A stretch of DNA of 64,000 nucleotides from Calditrichia bacterium (GCA_028284445.1 JANQRS010000006.1:124001-188000), one strand, 5' to 3'; shown: positions 1 to 8,727, counted from the first letter of the stretch. Translations and numbers: made by a program. Notes: a model not told the origin generated them from the sequence alone.

Positions 1-1
1 G

Positions 2-751
2 GCGTTTCGTCAGCTGCTGTGGTCATGCCCACCCTCGCAAATCCACCGCCAGGGCGGCGCCGGCCTTAACAGCCCGCTCCAGCTATGGTTATATCTCGTT
101 CTGCGTTCCGGTTTGCTGCCGCGCTGGAGCGATCGGTTTTTGCCGAATAACGCTCAGCATACCTTTCTGATTCGAAAATCTCTGCAGGCTTTTCATGAAT
201 CGGGGCATACAGCACTATTAAAGCAGAGCGATTGGCACTTTTCGCGGCTGCGGCCGGCAAACGCGCCACTGTGGCGATTGGCGGCTTTTTCCCAACTGCT
301 ATTTGCATTTCGCGACCGCTCTTTGTTCAGCGAACTCCTGGAAATTGCCATGCAGCGGCTGCCGGCTGGAAACCTGTTACAGCTATGGCGCAAAAAGCTA
401 AAGCTGCCAATGGACCGGACCTTAATCACTGTTTTTCCACTGCTTGCCCAACATCCCCCTGGTGCTGCTCATACAATAGGCGAAAGTCGTTTCCGTCACC
501 TGGTTGTCAATGCGCTATTACCCTTATTATACATTTGGGCAGAGAAAACCGGGAACAAAGGCTTCAGGATATACTTACAATCTGTGTATGAAGAAATTCC
601 GGGTGCGCAATCTTTTCAGCAAATAAACAGCACTATTGCAGCACTTAAAAATGAAGAATTGGCAAAACTATTGCGATCTCAAGCGTTTTATCAGCAAGGA
701 ATTTTAGAATTCTATGCGCTCCATCAACGCCAAACACCTTTTTTCTCGTAA
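2..751 (+). CDS. DUF2851 family protein, C-terminal part (5' end outside window)
   Basis: The frame is open from the first bases of the window, so the gene starts upstream and only about 249 codons are visible. The segment near residue 85 of the visible part reads LRPANAPLWRLA followed by a leucine-rich stretch. This matches the RPAN-P-xRLAQ block that marks the C-terminal half of DUF2851 proteins, a family of unknown function common in Bacteroidota and relatives. No signal peptide or membrane segment is seen, which suggests a cytosolic protein. A TTG at 113 could act as an internal start, but continuous coding upstream argues against it. Family assignment is by motif recall; function is unknown. 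Confidence 0.7.
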   Translation, partial: AFRQLLWSCPPSQIHRQGGAGLNSPLQLWLYLVLRSGLLPRWSDRFLPNNAQHTFLIRKSLQAFHESGHTALLKQSDWHFSRLRPANAPLWRLAAFSQLLFAFRDRSLFSELLEIAMQRLPAGNLLQLWRKKLKLPMDRTLITVFPLLAQHPPGAAHTIGESRFRHLVVNALLPLLYIWAEKTGNKGFRIYLQSVYEEIPGAQSFQQINSTIAALKNEELAKLLRSQAFYQQGILEFYALHQRQTPFFS

Positions 752-958
752 TTTGATTTCGTCTACCGTTTGAAGTCAAACCTGTGAGATTTTTCTGATT
801 TGATGCACTCTAATCAGGTAATAAGGTAGCGGCCATTATTGCGCTAAAGTACGCAATTTTGGTGTTTATACAGAGGTGGTAAGCAGCCCTTCGGGGTTAT
901 GCAAAAATGGTTTGACTCGATATATGGTTTTTCCGTAACATCCGGTCTAAAAAAGTAG

Positions 959-1357
959 ATGATGCAAGATATTTTTACACTGGCGCTCAGCCTCGTTAAG
1001 CTCATTGTGGCTGTTCTGGCCGGATGGTTAGTTGGCAGCTATCCCCTGCCGCGGAGCCAAATACAGGGTGCATCAATACATGTTTTAGCGACGACCGGTT
1101 CATGCATGCTGATGATCTTATCATCAACCGTCATGATCGGAAATGCCGGATTCATGGCAATCTTTGTTACTGTTGGCATCGGTTGCCTTTGTGGTCTTAT
1201 GATACTTGTTGAGAGAGGGTCCACGCCTGGAACAGCAACCGCTGTTTCTATCTGGGTCGCTTCAATAATTGGACTAGGGATAGGCCTGGGCCTGTTTGTC
1301 GAGAGCGTGTTCGCCACGTTGCTCGTCTACCTGGTGTTAGAGAATTTGTCAGAATAA
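959..1357 (+). CDS. MgtC/SapB-like small membrane protein
   Basis: A 132-residue, very hydrophobic protein with about four membrane segments. The pattern fits the MgtC/SapB N-terminal membrane domain: a first helix, an HVLATTGSC segment in the place of the family's H-ALVxxGAA segment, and TATAVSIWVASIIGLGIGLG matching the family's GLTTAAxxWVxAaiGxaxGxG segment. It lacks the cytoplasmic C-terminal domain of longer MgtC proteins. Family members are linked to magnesium limitation and to modulation of the F-type ATPase, but that role is not shown here. Two tandem ATGs (959 and 962) are possible starts and neither has a strong ribosome-binding site. Its 3' end overlaps a possible antisense gene remnant. 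Confidence 0.65.
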   Translation: MMQDIFTLALSLVKLIVAVLAGWLVGSYPLPRSQIQGASIHVLATTGSCMLMILSSTVMIGNAGFMAIFVTVGIGCLCGLMILVERGSTPGTATAVSIWVASIIGLGIGLGLFVESVFATLLVYLVLENLSE

Positions 1358-1513
1358 CAACTCGTATGTTATCGGGTCGATCGCATACGGGCGTACCAGC
1401 TCATTGTCACGGAACACCGCAAATTTCGTGTCTGGGACATCTAGCTGATGAGGACAATATCTCCTGTCACAGAAAATTGTTCCCTGATAGAAGTAAAAAA
1501 TAAATGTTCTCAA
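1349..1513 (-). pseudogene. possible decayed gene remnant
   Basis: On the reverse strand a 54-codon frame ends at a TGA at 1351-1349. Its last about 30 codons (encoding DTKFAVFRDNELVRPYAID, then a short tail) look protein-like in composition. There is no convincing start codon or ribosome-binding site, and a stop cuts the frame at its 5' side. I do not recognise a family. It lies mostly in the 195-bp gap between the MgtC-like and DUF350 genes. It may be the tail of a lost gene or a chance frame. Confidence 0.2.
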
Positions 1514-1552
1514 TCAACCTCCGATAATCTTTACGGGAGAAAGGTGAACCCT

Positions 1553-1789
1553 ATGTATGATGTCTGGTACGAGTCCCCTTTTTTTCTCAACACCGTGTAC
1601 GCCATTGGTGGAGTCATATTAGGAATCTTTGCAGCACTTGTAACGTACAAGTTATTTAACCGATTTACCCATTTTCATATTGCTACTGAGCTTGAAAAGG
1701 GAAATCTAGCTGTAGGGGTTGTCGTATGTGGGATCTTCATAATGATCGGACTAATGGTAGGACTAATTATTGGATTGAGCTTCAACTAG
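1553..1789 (+). CDS. DUF350-like small membrane protein
   Basis: A 78-residue protein with two membrane segments (about residues 12-32 and 52-76). Between them, FTHFHIATELEKGNLAVGVV matches the T-x-x-x-x-x-E-I-x-x-GN-AVA core of half-length DUF350 membrane domains, whose function is unknown. The start at 1553 is preferred over an in-frame ATG at 1448. GGGAGAAAGG lies just upstream of 1553, and residues before it look non-coding. It follows the MgtC-like gene and precedes the transglycosylase on the same strand. Confidence 0.6.
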   Translation: MYDVWYESPFFLNTVYAIGGVILGIFAALVTYKLFNRFTHFHIATELEKGNLAVGVVVCGIFIMIGLMVGLIIGLSFN

Positions 1790-1863
1790 GACGCTAATCT
1801 GTTCCTGCTCGTAAGCATACGATGGCATTGCCATTATTCGGAGCTGATTTGGCGAATAATATC

Positions 1864-2646
1864 ATGAAAAGACATATATTGATACTCGTCTTCCTGGCTG
1901 CGGGTCTACTTATTTTCAGCGGGGGGTGTAAAGATACTTCCCCTCTGCCGGAAGAAGCATTCTCGTCCATTGCTGCGCCGGATTCCCTGATCCCGATGGT
2001 GGAGAAGGAAATCGAACGCAAGCGCAGTGATGTCGAAAAGGTAGAAGAGTTTAAAAGGCGCAAGCTGCCGCGGAACTTCGACGAAAAGCTCCGTGAATAT
2101 TTACCGGTAATCAAGAAATACTCCAAGCGCTATGGCCTTGACTGGCGATTAATCGTTGCACTCATCCTCAAAGAATCACACTTTGAAGAAAATGCACGGA
2201 GCCACGTTGGCGCTCGCGGTTTAATGCAGATAATGCCGCGCACAGCGCGCGAGTTGCACCGGGAACTTGATTACGAAAATATCATCCGTGATCCTCGCGA
2301 AAACATAACCGCTGGGATTTACCATCTTTATAAGCAACAGCACTATTTCCGGGATGCAGATCCGGAAAACCGGCTGAAACTGGCAATGGCTGCCTACAAT
2401 TGTGGGCCGGCACGTATCATCGATGCACAGGATATTGCCGAGTTCAAGGAACTGAACCCACTTAGTTGGGAAGGGGTTAGAGAATGCCTGCCCCTGCTGA
2501 CGCCGGACAGCTGGGAATTACATCTGGAAGTATGGCCGAAGGGCGTACCGACATACGGATACTTTTATGGCTTCCCGGAAACCATCGATTATGTCGACGA
2601 TATTGCTGTTAAGTATGACGTGCTGACAAAAATGTATTTCAATTAA
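1864..2646 (+). CDS. lytic murein transglycosylase lipoprotein (SLT domain, MltF/Slt-like)
   Basis: A 260-residue lipoprotein that should cleave the glycan strands of peptidoglycan in the periplasm. It begins with a lipoprotein signal peptide ending in FSGGC. Residues about 60-80 are charged and probably helical. The SLT domain follows from about residue 92: YGLDWRLIVALILKESHF carries the predicted catalytic glutamate in KES, then GARGLMQIMPRTA and AMAAYNCGPARI, all hallmark SLT blocks. The start at 1864 is chosen over 1822 because it gives a clean signal peptide. A strong terminator follows the stop, so this is the last gene of its transcript. Confidence 0.85.
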   Translation: MKRHILILVFLAAGLLIFSGGCKDTSPLPEEAFSSIAAPDSLIPMVEKEIERKRSDVEKVEEFKRRKLPRNFDEKLREYLPVIKKYSKRYGLDWRLIVALILKESHFEENARSHVGARGLMQIMPRTARELHRELDYENIIRDPRENITAGIYHLYKQQHYFRDADPENRLKLAMAAYNCGPARIIDAQDIAEFKELNPLSWEGVRECLPLLTPDSWELHLEVWPKGVPTYGYFYGFPETIDYVDDIAVKYDVLTKMYFN

Positions 2647-2657
2647 GCAGTTTTTAG

Positions 2658-2679
2658 CCCCGCTTCGGCGGGGTTTTTA
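2658..2679 (+). terminator. rho-independent terminator after transglycosylase gene
   Basis: Six G/C pairs (CCCCGC with GCGGGG) close a UUCG tetraloop and are followed by a run of five T. It starts 11 bases after the stop codon at 2646. Confidence 0.9.
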
Positions 2680-2983
2680 TTTTGCCCCGCACTTTTCAAA
2701 CTGAAATTCCCTATTCCACATTGAAACCATCCTGCACACTACTACCTAAAAACCAAACGGTAATTCCCTCGATTTAGGCTAGATTTGCGCTCAATACCCG
2801 ATAAACACCTCATTTTGGCTGAAAATCGCCCATTTTTCATCATTTTCATAAACCGCCAATTTCTGGCACACAAATTGATACTTTACAGCCAGTTCAGCGA
2901 ATAACAGGTGGGACAACAAACCGCTTTCGCTTCAACAACCGTATCAAACTGTATTCACTTGATTCACAAAGCAGGAGAAAATA
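2680..2983. other. intergenic region with no gene seen
   Basis: About 300 bases, A+T-rich, with stops in all frames and no protein-like frame of useful length. The only signal I can support is a candidate sigma-54 promoter at 2864-2879, listed separately. A ribosome-binding site (GCAGGAGA) sits at the right end in front of the lipoprotein gene. Confidence 0.6.
2864..2879 (+). promoter_or_regulatory. candidate sigma-54 promoter
   Basis: TGGCACA at 2864-2870, four bases, then TTGAT at 2875-2879 fit the sigma-54 consensus TGGCACR-N4-TTGCW with exact -24/-12 spacing. There is one important mismatch: A instead of C in the -12 GC. Transcription would start near 2890, leaving a leader of about 95 bases before the lipoprotein gene at 2984. 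The window encodes two sigma-54 activators, so the system is plausible here. Confidence 0.4.
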
Positions 2984-3478
2984 ATGCGCTTCAGAAAATT
3001 CCTTACCATCTTGTTGCTGGCAATGGCTGCAACATTTATTGCCTGTGAAAGCTCCACAGAACCGGAAGATGAACAACCTGACACCGGCACCGTTACCGGC
3101 ACAATCAATTTTGACGGCACCTGGCCGGCGAATGGTGATGTTCAAATTTCTATTTATGGTGATCTAAACGCCCCGTATGTTCCGACCGGTCCGCCGGAGC
3201 AAGCCAGTGACCCGATTGCCAGCGGAAGCGGCACATACGATTTTACATTTGAAGGATTGGCAAAAAGTACTTATAGTGCTATCTACGTTAGCTGGCGGGA
3301 TCCGGCGAACCCGGCAGGAACCAAGCTGCTCGGTATGTACTGGACAACCTCTGACAGTTCCGGCATTAATGGAATCACCGGACTTCCGGTTCAGCCGCCA
3401 ACTGAAGTAACAATTGATGATAATACCCTCGAAGTAACCGGATTGACTATTACAGCAGACCTCGATTTGGCTCAGTAA
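2984..3478 (+). CDS. small secreted lipoprotein of unknown function
   Basis: A 164-residue protein with a lipoprotein signal peptide (MRFRKFLTILLLAMAATF, then IAC as lipobox) and an acidic linker just after the cysteine (EPEDEQPDTG). The rest reads as a beta-sandwich: GTVTGTINFDGTWP, a repeated pattern of short strands, and an ending LEVTGLTITADLDLAQ. It resembles carboxypeptidase-regulatory or transthyretin-like domains, but I cannot name the family. The ribosome-binding site GCAGGAGA is well placed. It sits 118 bases upstream of a TonB-dependent receptor gene and may be its surface or periplasmic partner (inference). Confidence 0.7.
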   Translation: MRFRKFLTILLLAMAATFIACESSTEPEDEQPDTGTVTGTINFDGTWPANGDVQISIYGDLNAPYVPTGPPEQASDPIASGSGTYDFTFEGLAKSTYSAIYVSWRDPANPAGTKLLGMYWTTSDSSGINGITGLPVQPPTEVTIDDNTLEVTGLTITADLDLAQ

Positions 3479-3538
3479 GTGGTAGAAGCCTTGCGAGAAC
3501 AATCAACCATCGGCCAATGAGTTGATTGCACGCTTATA

Positions 3539-3568
3539 CATCTTTCCCCGGTTCGCCGGGGGAAGATG
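3539..3568 (+). promoter_or_regulatory. intercistronic hairpin with UUCG loop
   Basis: Thirteen paired bases (one G-U) close a UUCG tetraloop between the lipoprotein and TonB receptor genes. No T-run follows, so it is a poor terminator. An alternative receptor start codon (ATG at 3566) lies inside its right arm, so it could instead limit translation or stabilise upstream mRNA. Confidence 0.55.
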
Positions 3569-3595
3569 CTATTAAAAAACCGACAACTTGCTATT

Positions 3596-5875
3596 ATGAA
3601 AATTTATCGACGCTTACCAGTAGCCTTGCTACTGGCTTTGTTCTTTCTGATTCCAGCAGTCGCCCAGGAAACGGATGCATTGATTGAATCGGGCGGCACC
3701 CTCACCGGCAAAATCACTGACGCTGCTACCGGCAATCCCCTTTCATTCGTAAATGTTTATCTCGACAGCTTGAAAATCGGCAGTAGCACCGATGGCAATG
3801 GCGAGTTTGTTATCCGCCTGATCCCACCGGGCCGTTACAGATTAATCGCCGAATACATTGGCTACGAAACCATTCGCGAAGAGGACGTTCAGATTATTTC
3901 CGGCCGCTTGACCTCTCGCTCGTTGAGCCTGGTGCCGTCAGAGGTAGAAGGTCAGGAAGTGCTGATTACCGCTACCCGCAAACCGCAAACCGCACAGATG
4001 GCGCCAGCCAGCATCGTGGTTTTGAAAGCCCGGGAATTGGAAAATCGGCCGGTAACCACATTTGACCAAGCCCTCGAATCTGTTCCGGGACTGTCTGTCC
4101 ATAGGGCAGCCGGTATCTCCGTACAAAGCCTCTCCATACGCGGCAGTTCAGACGTCGCCGGGGGCGGCGTGGGCAATCGCATCCTGCTGATGGTCGACGG
4201 CCGTCCGGCATTGACCTCGGATGCCGGTGGTGCATTTTGGGCGCTGGTCCCAACCAACTTCATTGATCGTATCGAGGTCGTAAAAGGGGCTTTCTCCAGC
4301 TTGTATGGCTCTACAGCGATGGGCGGTGTTGTGAACGTGATTACCAGCCGCCCGACGTATCACTCACAGGGCAACCTGAAATTTCAATACGGATTTTTTG
4401 AGAACCCCGTTAGCAACCAGCAATACACAGAAGACCTTCGTTTACAAAGCCGCATGGAAGCCAACTATAGTGGTGCAAATGGCCGCTTTAGCTACCTGTT
4501 TAGCGCAAGCCGGCAAAGCTCCGATGGACATTCCGAGCAAGCGGCATACACATTTTACAATCTGTATGGAAAGTTTTTTTACAACCTCAACAATACCCGA
4601 AACCTGGAAGTAACGCTCGGCGGCGGCAGCGCAGAAAACGATTATCCACATGCCTGGCTGAACACAAATCAACCGCTGCGGGTGCGCTCTAAATATCGGG
4701 ATGATCTCCAGGACAAGCAGCAGTTCAACCTGGATATTCATTACTGGGCCGTGCCGAATCATCGATCCAAATATTCTTCCCGCTTCTACTACTATCGCAC
4801 CGACGCGACCAGCCAGTTTAATCCGGACGATCCCGATTTGCTAATTCCGGGAAATGAGCCTTTCGGGCTGGAAACGAATAGCATCGGAGATAAGTTCGGC
4901 AATATCACCCAATTTGATATGGCCATCGGCGACCGCAATTACCTGATCACCGGCATCGACATGCAAATCGATAAAGTAGCCTCCTCACCAGACAGTATTT
5001 TATATGGTAGGCAACAGGTCAATAACTTTGCAGTGTATGCCCAAAATGAACTGAAGCTGCATTCAAAATTTACAACCACACTTGGGCTGCGCTTCGACCA
5101 CAACCACCTGATCGCAGGTAAGACCATCAGTGAGTTTAGCCCAAAAGTATCGTTTCTGTATACACCCACGCCGGAGGTTTCCTGGCGAGTTCTTTTTGGT
5201 CAGGCTTTTCGCGCCCCGACGATTGCTGAGCGATTCTTCAAAGTAGAACTGGGAGGCGGGATACTGTTCCTGCAAAACCCGGATCTGGACGCTGAACAGA
5301 TGAACTTCTCGTTCGAAAGCGGCCTCCGCTGGCGCATTCATCGGAATATCGATTTTGATATCGCCTACTATCGCTACCAATACCGCGACCTGATTTATTG
5401 GGTTGACATTACCCAGGAATTCAACGTTAGCTTTCCCTATTTTCAGGTTCGTAATTTAAATGAGGCGCTAACACAGGGCATTGAAACAACAATAACCGCT
5501 CGCTGGTCAAATTGGTTTCGCGGATTCTTAAACTACACTTATTTGAACGCTAAAGACCTATCGGAAGATCGTCTGGATGATGTTCTCGCTTACCGCCCGG
5601 AGCACAGCTTCTATGCTTCCGGGGACTTTAACTGGAATCGCTTTACGCTTCATCTGAACGGCCGGTATCGCAGCGATATCGAGGAAGTATTCCTCTTTCC
5701 TCTGCAGGCCCCTGAGGCTTTCACTGTGTTCAACTCGAAGCTAAGAGTCTCTCTTGCAAATAGCGTAGACCTTTCATTGTCCATCAACAATCTCTTGAAC
5801 AGCGAATATGAAGAGCTCGCCCGCTACCGCATGCCAATGCGCAACTGGATGCTCGGTGCAGCATATCGCTTTTAA
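3596..5875 (+). CDS. TonB-dependent outer-membrane receptor
   Basis: A 759-residue outer-membrane gated channel for energised uptake of an unknown substrate. After a signal peptide (ending near PAVAQ) comes a CarboxypepD_reg-like domain (residues about 30-110, LTGKITDAATGNPLSFVNVY). Next is a plug domain (about 115-230) with RIEVVKGAFSSLYGSTAMGG, the standard plug block. A beta-barrel of about 500 residues ends in an aromatic residue (AAYRF), as outer-membrane barrels do. The start at 3596 gives a normal signal peptide; an ATG at 3566 would add ten residues but lies in a hairpin. It is preceded by a lipoprotein gene and followed by an MFS transporter gene, which suggests a shared transport task. 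No metal or cobalamin-related gene nearby reveals the substrate. Confidence 0.9.
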   Translation: MKIYRRLPVALLLALFFLIPAVAQETDALIESGGTLTGKITDAATGNPLSFVNVYLDSLKIGSSTDGNGEFVIRLIPPGRYRLIAEYIGYETIREEDVQIISGRLTSRSLSLVPSEVEGQEVLITATRKPQTAQMAPASIVVLKARELENRPVTTFDQALESVPGLSVHRAAGISVQSLSIRGSSDVAGGGVGNRILLMVDGRPALTSDAGGAFWALVPTNFIDRIEVVKGAFSSLYGSTAMGGVVNVITSRPTYHSQGNLKFQYGFFENPVSNQQYTEDLRLQSRMEANYSGANGRFSYLFSASRQSSDGHSEQAAYTFYNLYGKFFYNLNNTRNLEVTLGGGSAENDYPHAWLNTNQPLRVRSKYRDDLQDKQQFNLDIHYWAVPNHRSKYSSRFYYYRTDATSQFNPDDPDLLIPGNEPFGLETNSIGDKFGNITQFDMAIGDRNYLITGIDMQIDKVASSPDSILYGRQQVNNFAVYAQNELKLHSKFTTTLGLRFDHNHLIAGKTISEFSPKVSFLYTPTPEVSWRVLFGQAFRAPTIAERFFKVELGGGILFLQNPDLDAEQMNFSFESGLRWRIHRNIDFDIAYYRYQYRDLIYWVDITQEFNVSFPYFQVRNLNEALTQGIETTITARWSNWFRGFLNYTYLNAKDLSEDRLDDVLAYRPEHSFYASGDFNWNRFTLHLNGRYRSDIEEVFLFPLQAPEAFTVFNSKLRVSLANSVDLSLSINNLLNSEYEELARYRMPMRNWMLGAAYRF

Positions 5876-5901
5876 GTTGAGACGCCTCGGCAACTGATCT
5901 T

Positions 5902-5922
5902 CTGCGCGGCGCGGCCGCGCAG
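5902..5922. other. G/C-rich hairpin between TonB receptor and MFS genes
   Basis: A perfect 9-bp stem (CTGCGCGGC with GCCGCGCAG) with a GCG loop, 26 bases after the receptor stop. There is no T-run, so it is more likely an mRNA processing or stability element than a terminator. Confidence 0.5.
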
Positions 5923-5988
5923 GCTTACGCCTATTTCTGTCTCCCGGCCATCACATGCACGCTGCCAACCCGAAATCTCAAGTTTTTA

Positions 5989-7299
5989 ATGAAAACGCGA
6001 CTGAAATTTGATAAATTCGGTGCTAATCGGTCACCAAAAGCGGTGCCGCAGTCCCGAAGAATTGACAGCAGGATGCAGGCAGTGACAGCAACAGAATCTC
6101 AGGCAGCACCAACTCGCAAGCAGATTATTTTGGTCGCATCAGGTATCCTCTTTACCATGCTTCCGGTAACCATGCTTGTTCCGGTTCTCAAAGAACTGGT
6201 TAGCATCCGTTTTTCCGTCAGCAATTTTTGGGCACATGCCTTTATGTCCACCAGCCTCATTGGCGCCATTCTGTTTGCCCCAATTGCCGGACGTATCATC
6301 GACAGCTCCAACCACCGTCGCTGGGTCATCGGTATAGCACTTTTCCTGAACGGCATCTGCTTCCTGGCGATGGCAGCAGCGCCAACTTTTACATTCCTGA
6401 TGATCGCTCGCTTTTTAGAAGGCGCCATGCATATTACTGCTCTGTCCGCCTGGATGGCCACCGGCGCTGACATGAGCCGTGGCGGCGATTCCGGCAAGGT
6501 GATGGGTGCTCTCGGGGGTATGATTATCTTCGGCATCACTGTTGGGGTGCCATTGGGTGGCGTGATCGCCGGCGACAACGCCAACATCGTCTTCGTTGCA
6601 GCAGCCATTGCCTCCATTTTTGCCATTATCTTCGTATTCGGCCTCTCGCAGGTTACAATTGGCGACAATGCGTATTCACAATTTTCCAGTCTTACCCGGG
6701 CGATACAGCAGAATCGCTGGTTGTTAATCCCGTACGCCTACACATTTATAGATCGCCTCAGCATTGGCGTCGTTGTTTCAACGCTATCGCTCTATATGAG
6801 CGACATCCTACAATTAACACCGGCACAGCGGGGAGCTGAATTGTCCTACTTCCTCTTTCCATTTGCCCTTCTTTGCTATCCAATCGGCAAATTATCGGAT
6901 CGCTTTGGCCGAGTCTGGATGATGGCCTCCAGCAGTTTGTTATTCGGTTTTGTGTTCATGTCGTATGGATATGCGGAAGGATATCAGTTGACGATTGTAA
7001 TGCTGATTAGCGGCATTTTAAGCGCGGGTATGTTTACCCCCACTATGGCAATCTCCAAAGATTTAGCCACGCCGGAGCAGCACGGCACTGTATTCGCCGG
7101 ATATAATATTGCCGGTTCATTGGGGTTTGTTGTTGGTCCCTTGCTTGGCGGTACTTTGTTTACGTGGCTGGTGCAAAGTCAGCAAGAGCTACAGGCCTAT
7201 CAATCGACTTTCTTGTTTACCGGCCTCTTTGAGATAGCTTGCGCGGTGATATCTTTGCCCTTTCTGCTCAAGGCGGTGCAAGCTGGAGTATTGCGTTAA
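5989..7299 (+). CDS. MFS transporter
   Basis: A 436-residue inner-membrane protein with about twelve hydrophobic segments and two related halves. The first cytoplasmic loop has GRIIDSSNHRRW, in the place of the MFS G-x-L-a-D-r-x-G-R-R-x motif. The second half has GKLSDRFGRVWMM, the repeat of that motif. It should move a small solute by proton exchange, and resembles multidrug or sugar efflux-type MFS proteins. The first 40 residues are hydrophilic and poorly supported: a start at 6073 is possible. Its position after a TonB receptor suggests it could work on the same compound (inference). Confidence 0.8.
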   Translation: MKTRLKFDKFGANRSPKAVPQSRRIDSRMQAVTATESQAAPTRKQIILVASGILFTMLPVTMLVPVLKELVSIRFSVSNFWAHAFMSTSLIGAILFAPIAGRIIDSSNHRRWVIGIALFLNGICFLAMAAAPTFTFLMIARFLEGAMHITALSAWMATGADMSRGGDSGKVMGALGGMIIFGITVGVPLGGVIAGDNANIVFVAAAIASIFAIIFVFGLSQVTIGDNAYSQFSSLTRAIQQNRWLLIPYAYTFIDRLSIGVVVSTLSLYMSDILQLTPAQRGAELSYFLFPFALLCYPIGKLSDRFGRVWMMASSSLLFGFVFMSYGYAEGYQLTIVMLISGILSAGMFTPTMAISKDLATPEQHGTVFAGYNIAGSLGFVVGPLLGGTLFTWLVQSQQELQAYQSTFLFTGLFEIACAVISLPFLLKAVQAGVLR

Positions 7300-7338
7300 T
7301 CATTGCCGTAAAATTATTGGCGCACAAAAATAGACTCA

Positions 7339-7959
7339 CTATCGCGACTCAAGGCCAACTGAGATGAGGAACCTGTGCCCAACAGCCCCTTCATCCGGAT
7401 CAATGAGCGCATTCCACCATCCCGTTACCATATCCTGCGCTACCACGCGGAAATGCCACCTGCCCCGTAGCGGAATACTGCCTTCAATGCCAGGCAGCAG
7501 CAACTCTTCCCAATTCGCGCTACTGCGAAATCCGGGATCGGTTTCGGAAACATCATCAAAAACAAGGAAGCCAACCCCAAGACTAAAGCGGAGACTGATC
7601 TTTTCTGCCGGCAGGGCAAATCGCAATCCGAGTGCGGCAGTTCCCCAGTTGCGGTGTAATTCATCAACGCCAACCGGAAAATCTGTACGAGCGATGGTTA
7701 AGCCGAGGAAATAAGACCGGGCTTCCTGCGGCGAGAGAATCAATTCACCCGACAGAGCAGGCCCAACTTCTGTCCCATCCACAAATTCGGCATCAAAGAG
7801 AATAGCAGGTGCAGCTGCCCAACCGAATGATTGGGCATAAGCGGCATTCGGCGTCACCCATAGCCCAGAGACTGCACCGAAAAGCAAGACCAATAACAGG
7901 GCCCGAGCAGGCTGAAAAACCAGGATTCTACACAGCCAGTCACTCACTAAGTTTATCAT
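7339..7959 (-). CDS. putative outer-membrane beta-barrel protein
   Basis: A 206-residue protein with a long signal region and a likely cleavage after NAAYAQ. The mature part alternates polar and hydrophobic residues in short strands (TAALGLRFALP, ISLRFSLGVGFLVFDD, WHFRVVAQDMV, HRFLISVGLES), as in small outer-membrane barrels. No family is recognised. It starts 13 bases after the DinB-like gene stop, with a good AGAGGA ribosome-binding site, so the two probably share a transcript. Confidence 0.65.
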   Translation of the reverse strand: MINLVSDWLCRILVFQPARALLLVLLFGAVSGLWVTPNAAYAQSFGWAAAPAILFDAEFVDGTEVGPALSGELILSPQEARSYFLGLTIARTDFPVGVDELHRNWGTAALGLRFALPAEKISLRFSLGVGFLVFDDVSETDPGFRSSANWEELLLPGIEGSIPLRGRWHFRVVAQDMVTGWWNALIDPDEGAVGHRFLISVGLESR

Positions 7960-7972
7960 AACATTTCCTCTT

Positions 7973-8470
7973 TTATACCCACATACGGCTTAGTCCGGCC
8001 GCCCGGCGTGCATCCGCCAACTGTCCGCGATGCATATACCAATGATCCGCAACATACTGCAAACAGAGCCGGTAGGTGCCAAAGATGTTTTCGAAGCCCT
8101 CAGGCACGGTCGCACTAGTTTGATCGAGATCGCTTTCGGAGAAACTATCCAGCAAGGTTGAGGTCGCCTCCCGCATCTCACGACATTTGGCAAGGACCGC
8201 ATCGAAAGGCGGATACAAATTGACATCTCCACTGATATCCGCTCCGTCAAACAATTCTTCCCAATCGGCGAGGGGATTTGCTTTCCCTTGCATCAGGGTG
8301 TTGATGACCAGTCCCTCAATGTAGGCCAAATGCCCAAGCACCCACAAGGTATGGGCACCGCCATTCGGCGTTGGAAATACGAGGCAATATTCGCGCATGT
8401 CCTCCACGCCTATCAGCGTGAGCTGCCTGCTCCTGTCTAAATTAGCTCGTATGAGGTCGATGGATTCCAT
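7973..8470 (-). CDS. DinB superfamily protein
   Basis: A 165-residue four-helix protein of the DinB/YfiT-like fold. HTLWVLGHLAYIEG near residue 40 and DHWYMHRGQLADARRAAG near residue 141 carry the spaced histidines that bind a metal in this superfamily. Members include thiol transferases and proteins of unknown role; nothing here fixes the substrate. It is the first gene of a likely two-gene reverse-strand unit with the barrel protein at 7339-7959. The ribosome-binding site is weak. Confidence 0.75.
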   Translation of the reverse strand: MESIDLIRANLDRSRQLTLIGVEDMREYCLVFPTPNGGAHTLWVLGHLAYIEGLVINTLMQGKANPLADWEELFDGADISGDVNLYPPFDAVLAKCREMREATSTLLDSFSESDLDQTSATVPEGFENIFGTYRLCLQYVADHWYMHRGQLADARRAAGLSRMWV

Positions 8471-8517
8471 GGGATGTCACTTAAGGGTTTGTCTTAGAAA
8501 ATATTTTTCTTTGCCGT

Positions 8518-8700
8518 TGTCCCCCCTCTATCCCCCAAGATGCTACAAAAAGGAAAAAGACTAACGCGAATCTACGCAAATGAACACGAATTGCCATAGA
8601 GACTGTCAGCGAAGAGAGCGGTTGCTTACAGCTTCTTGAAATTTCGTGGTAAATCTTTGAGCTTTAACAACCTGTCACCCAGGAGGAGATAGAGGGGACA
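8518..8700. repeat. intergenic palindrome copy split by about 140 bp
   Basis: The left half (8518-8536, TGTCCCCCCTCTATCCCCC) and right half (8677-8700, ending GATAGAGGGGACA) match the two arms of the palindrome family seen whole at 42965-43008. Here about 140 bases separate them. The intervening DNA has no gene. This looks like one family member opened by an insertion. Confidence 0.55.
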
Positions 8701-8727
8701 ATTATTTCGCAAGCGCAAACATGCTTA

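Noticed and set aside
6099..6668. A 189-codon reverse frame inside the MFS gene
   Set aside because: Antisense to conserved membrane segments of the transporter; composition is that of a shadow frame.
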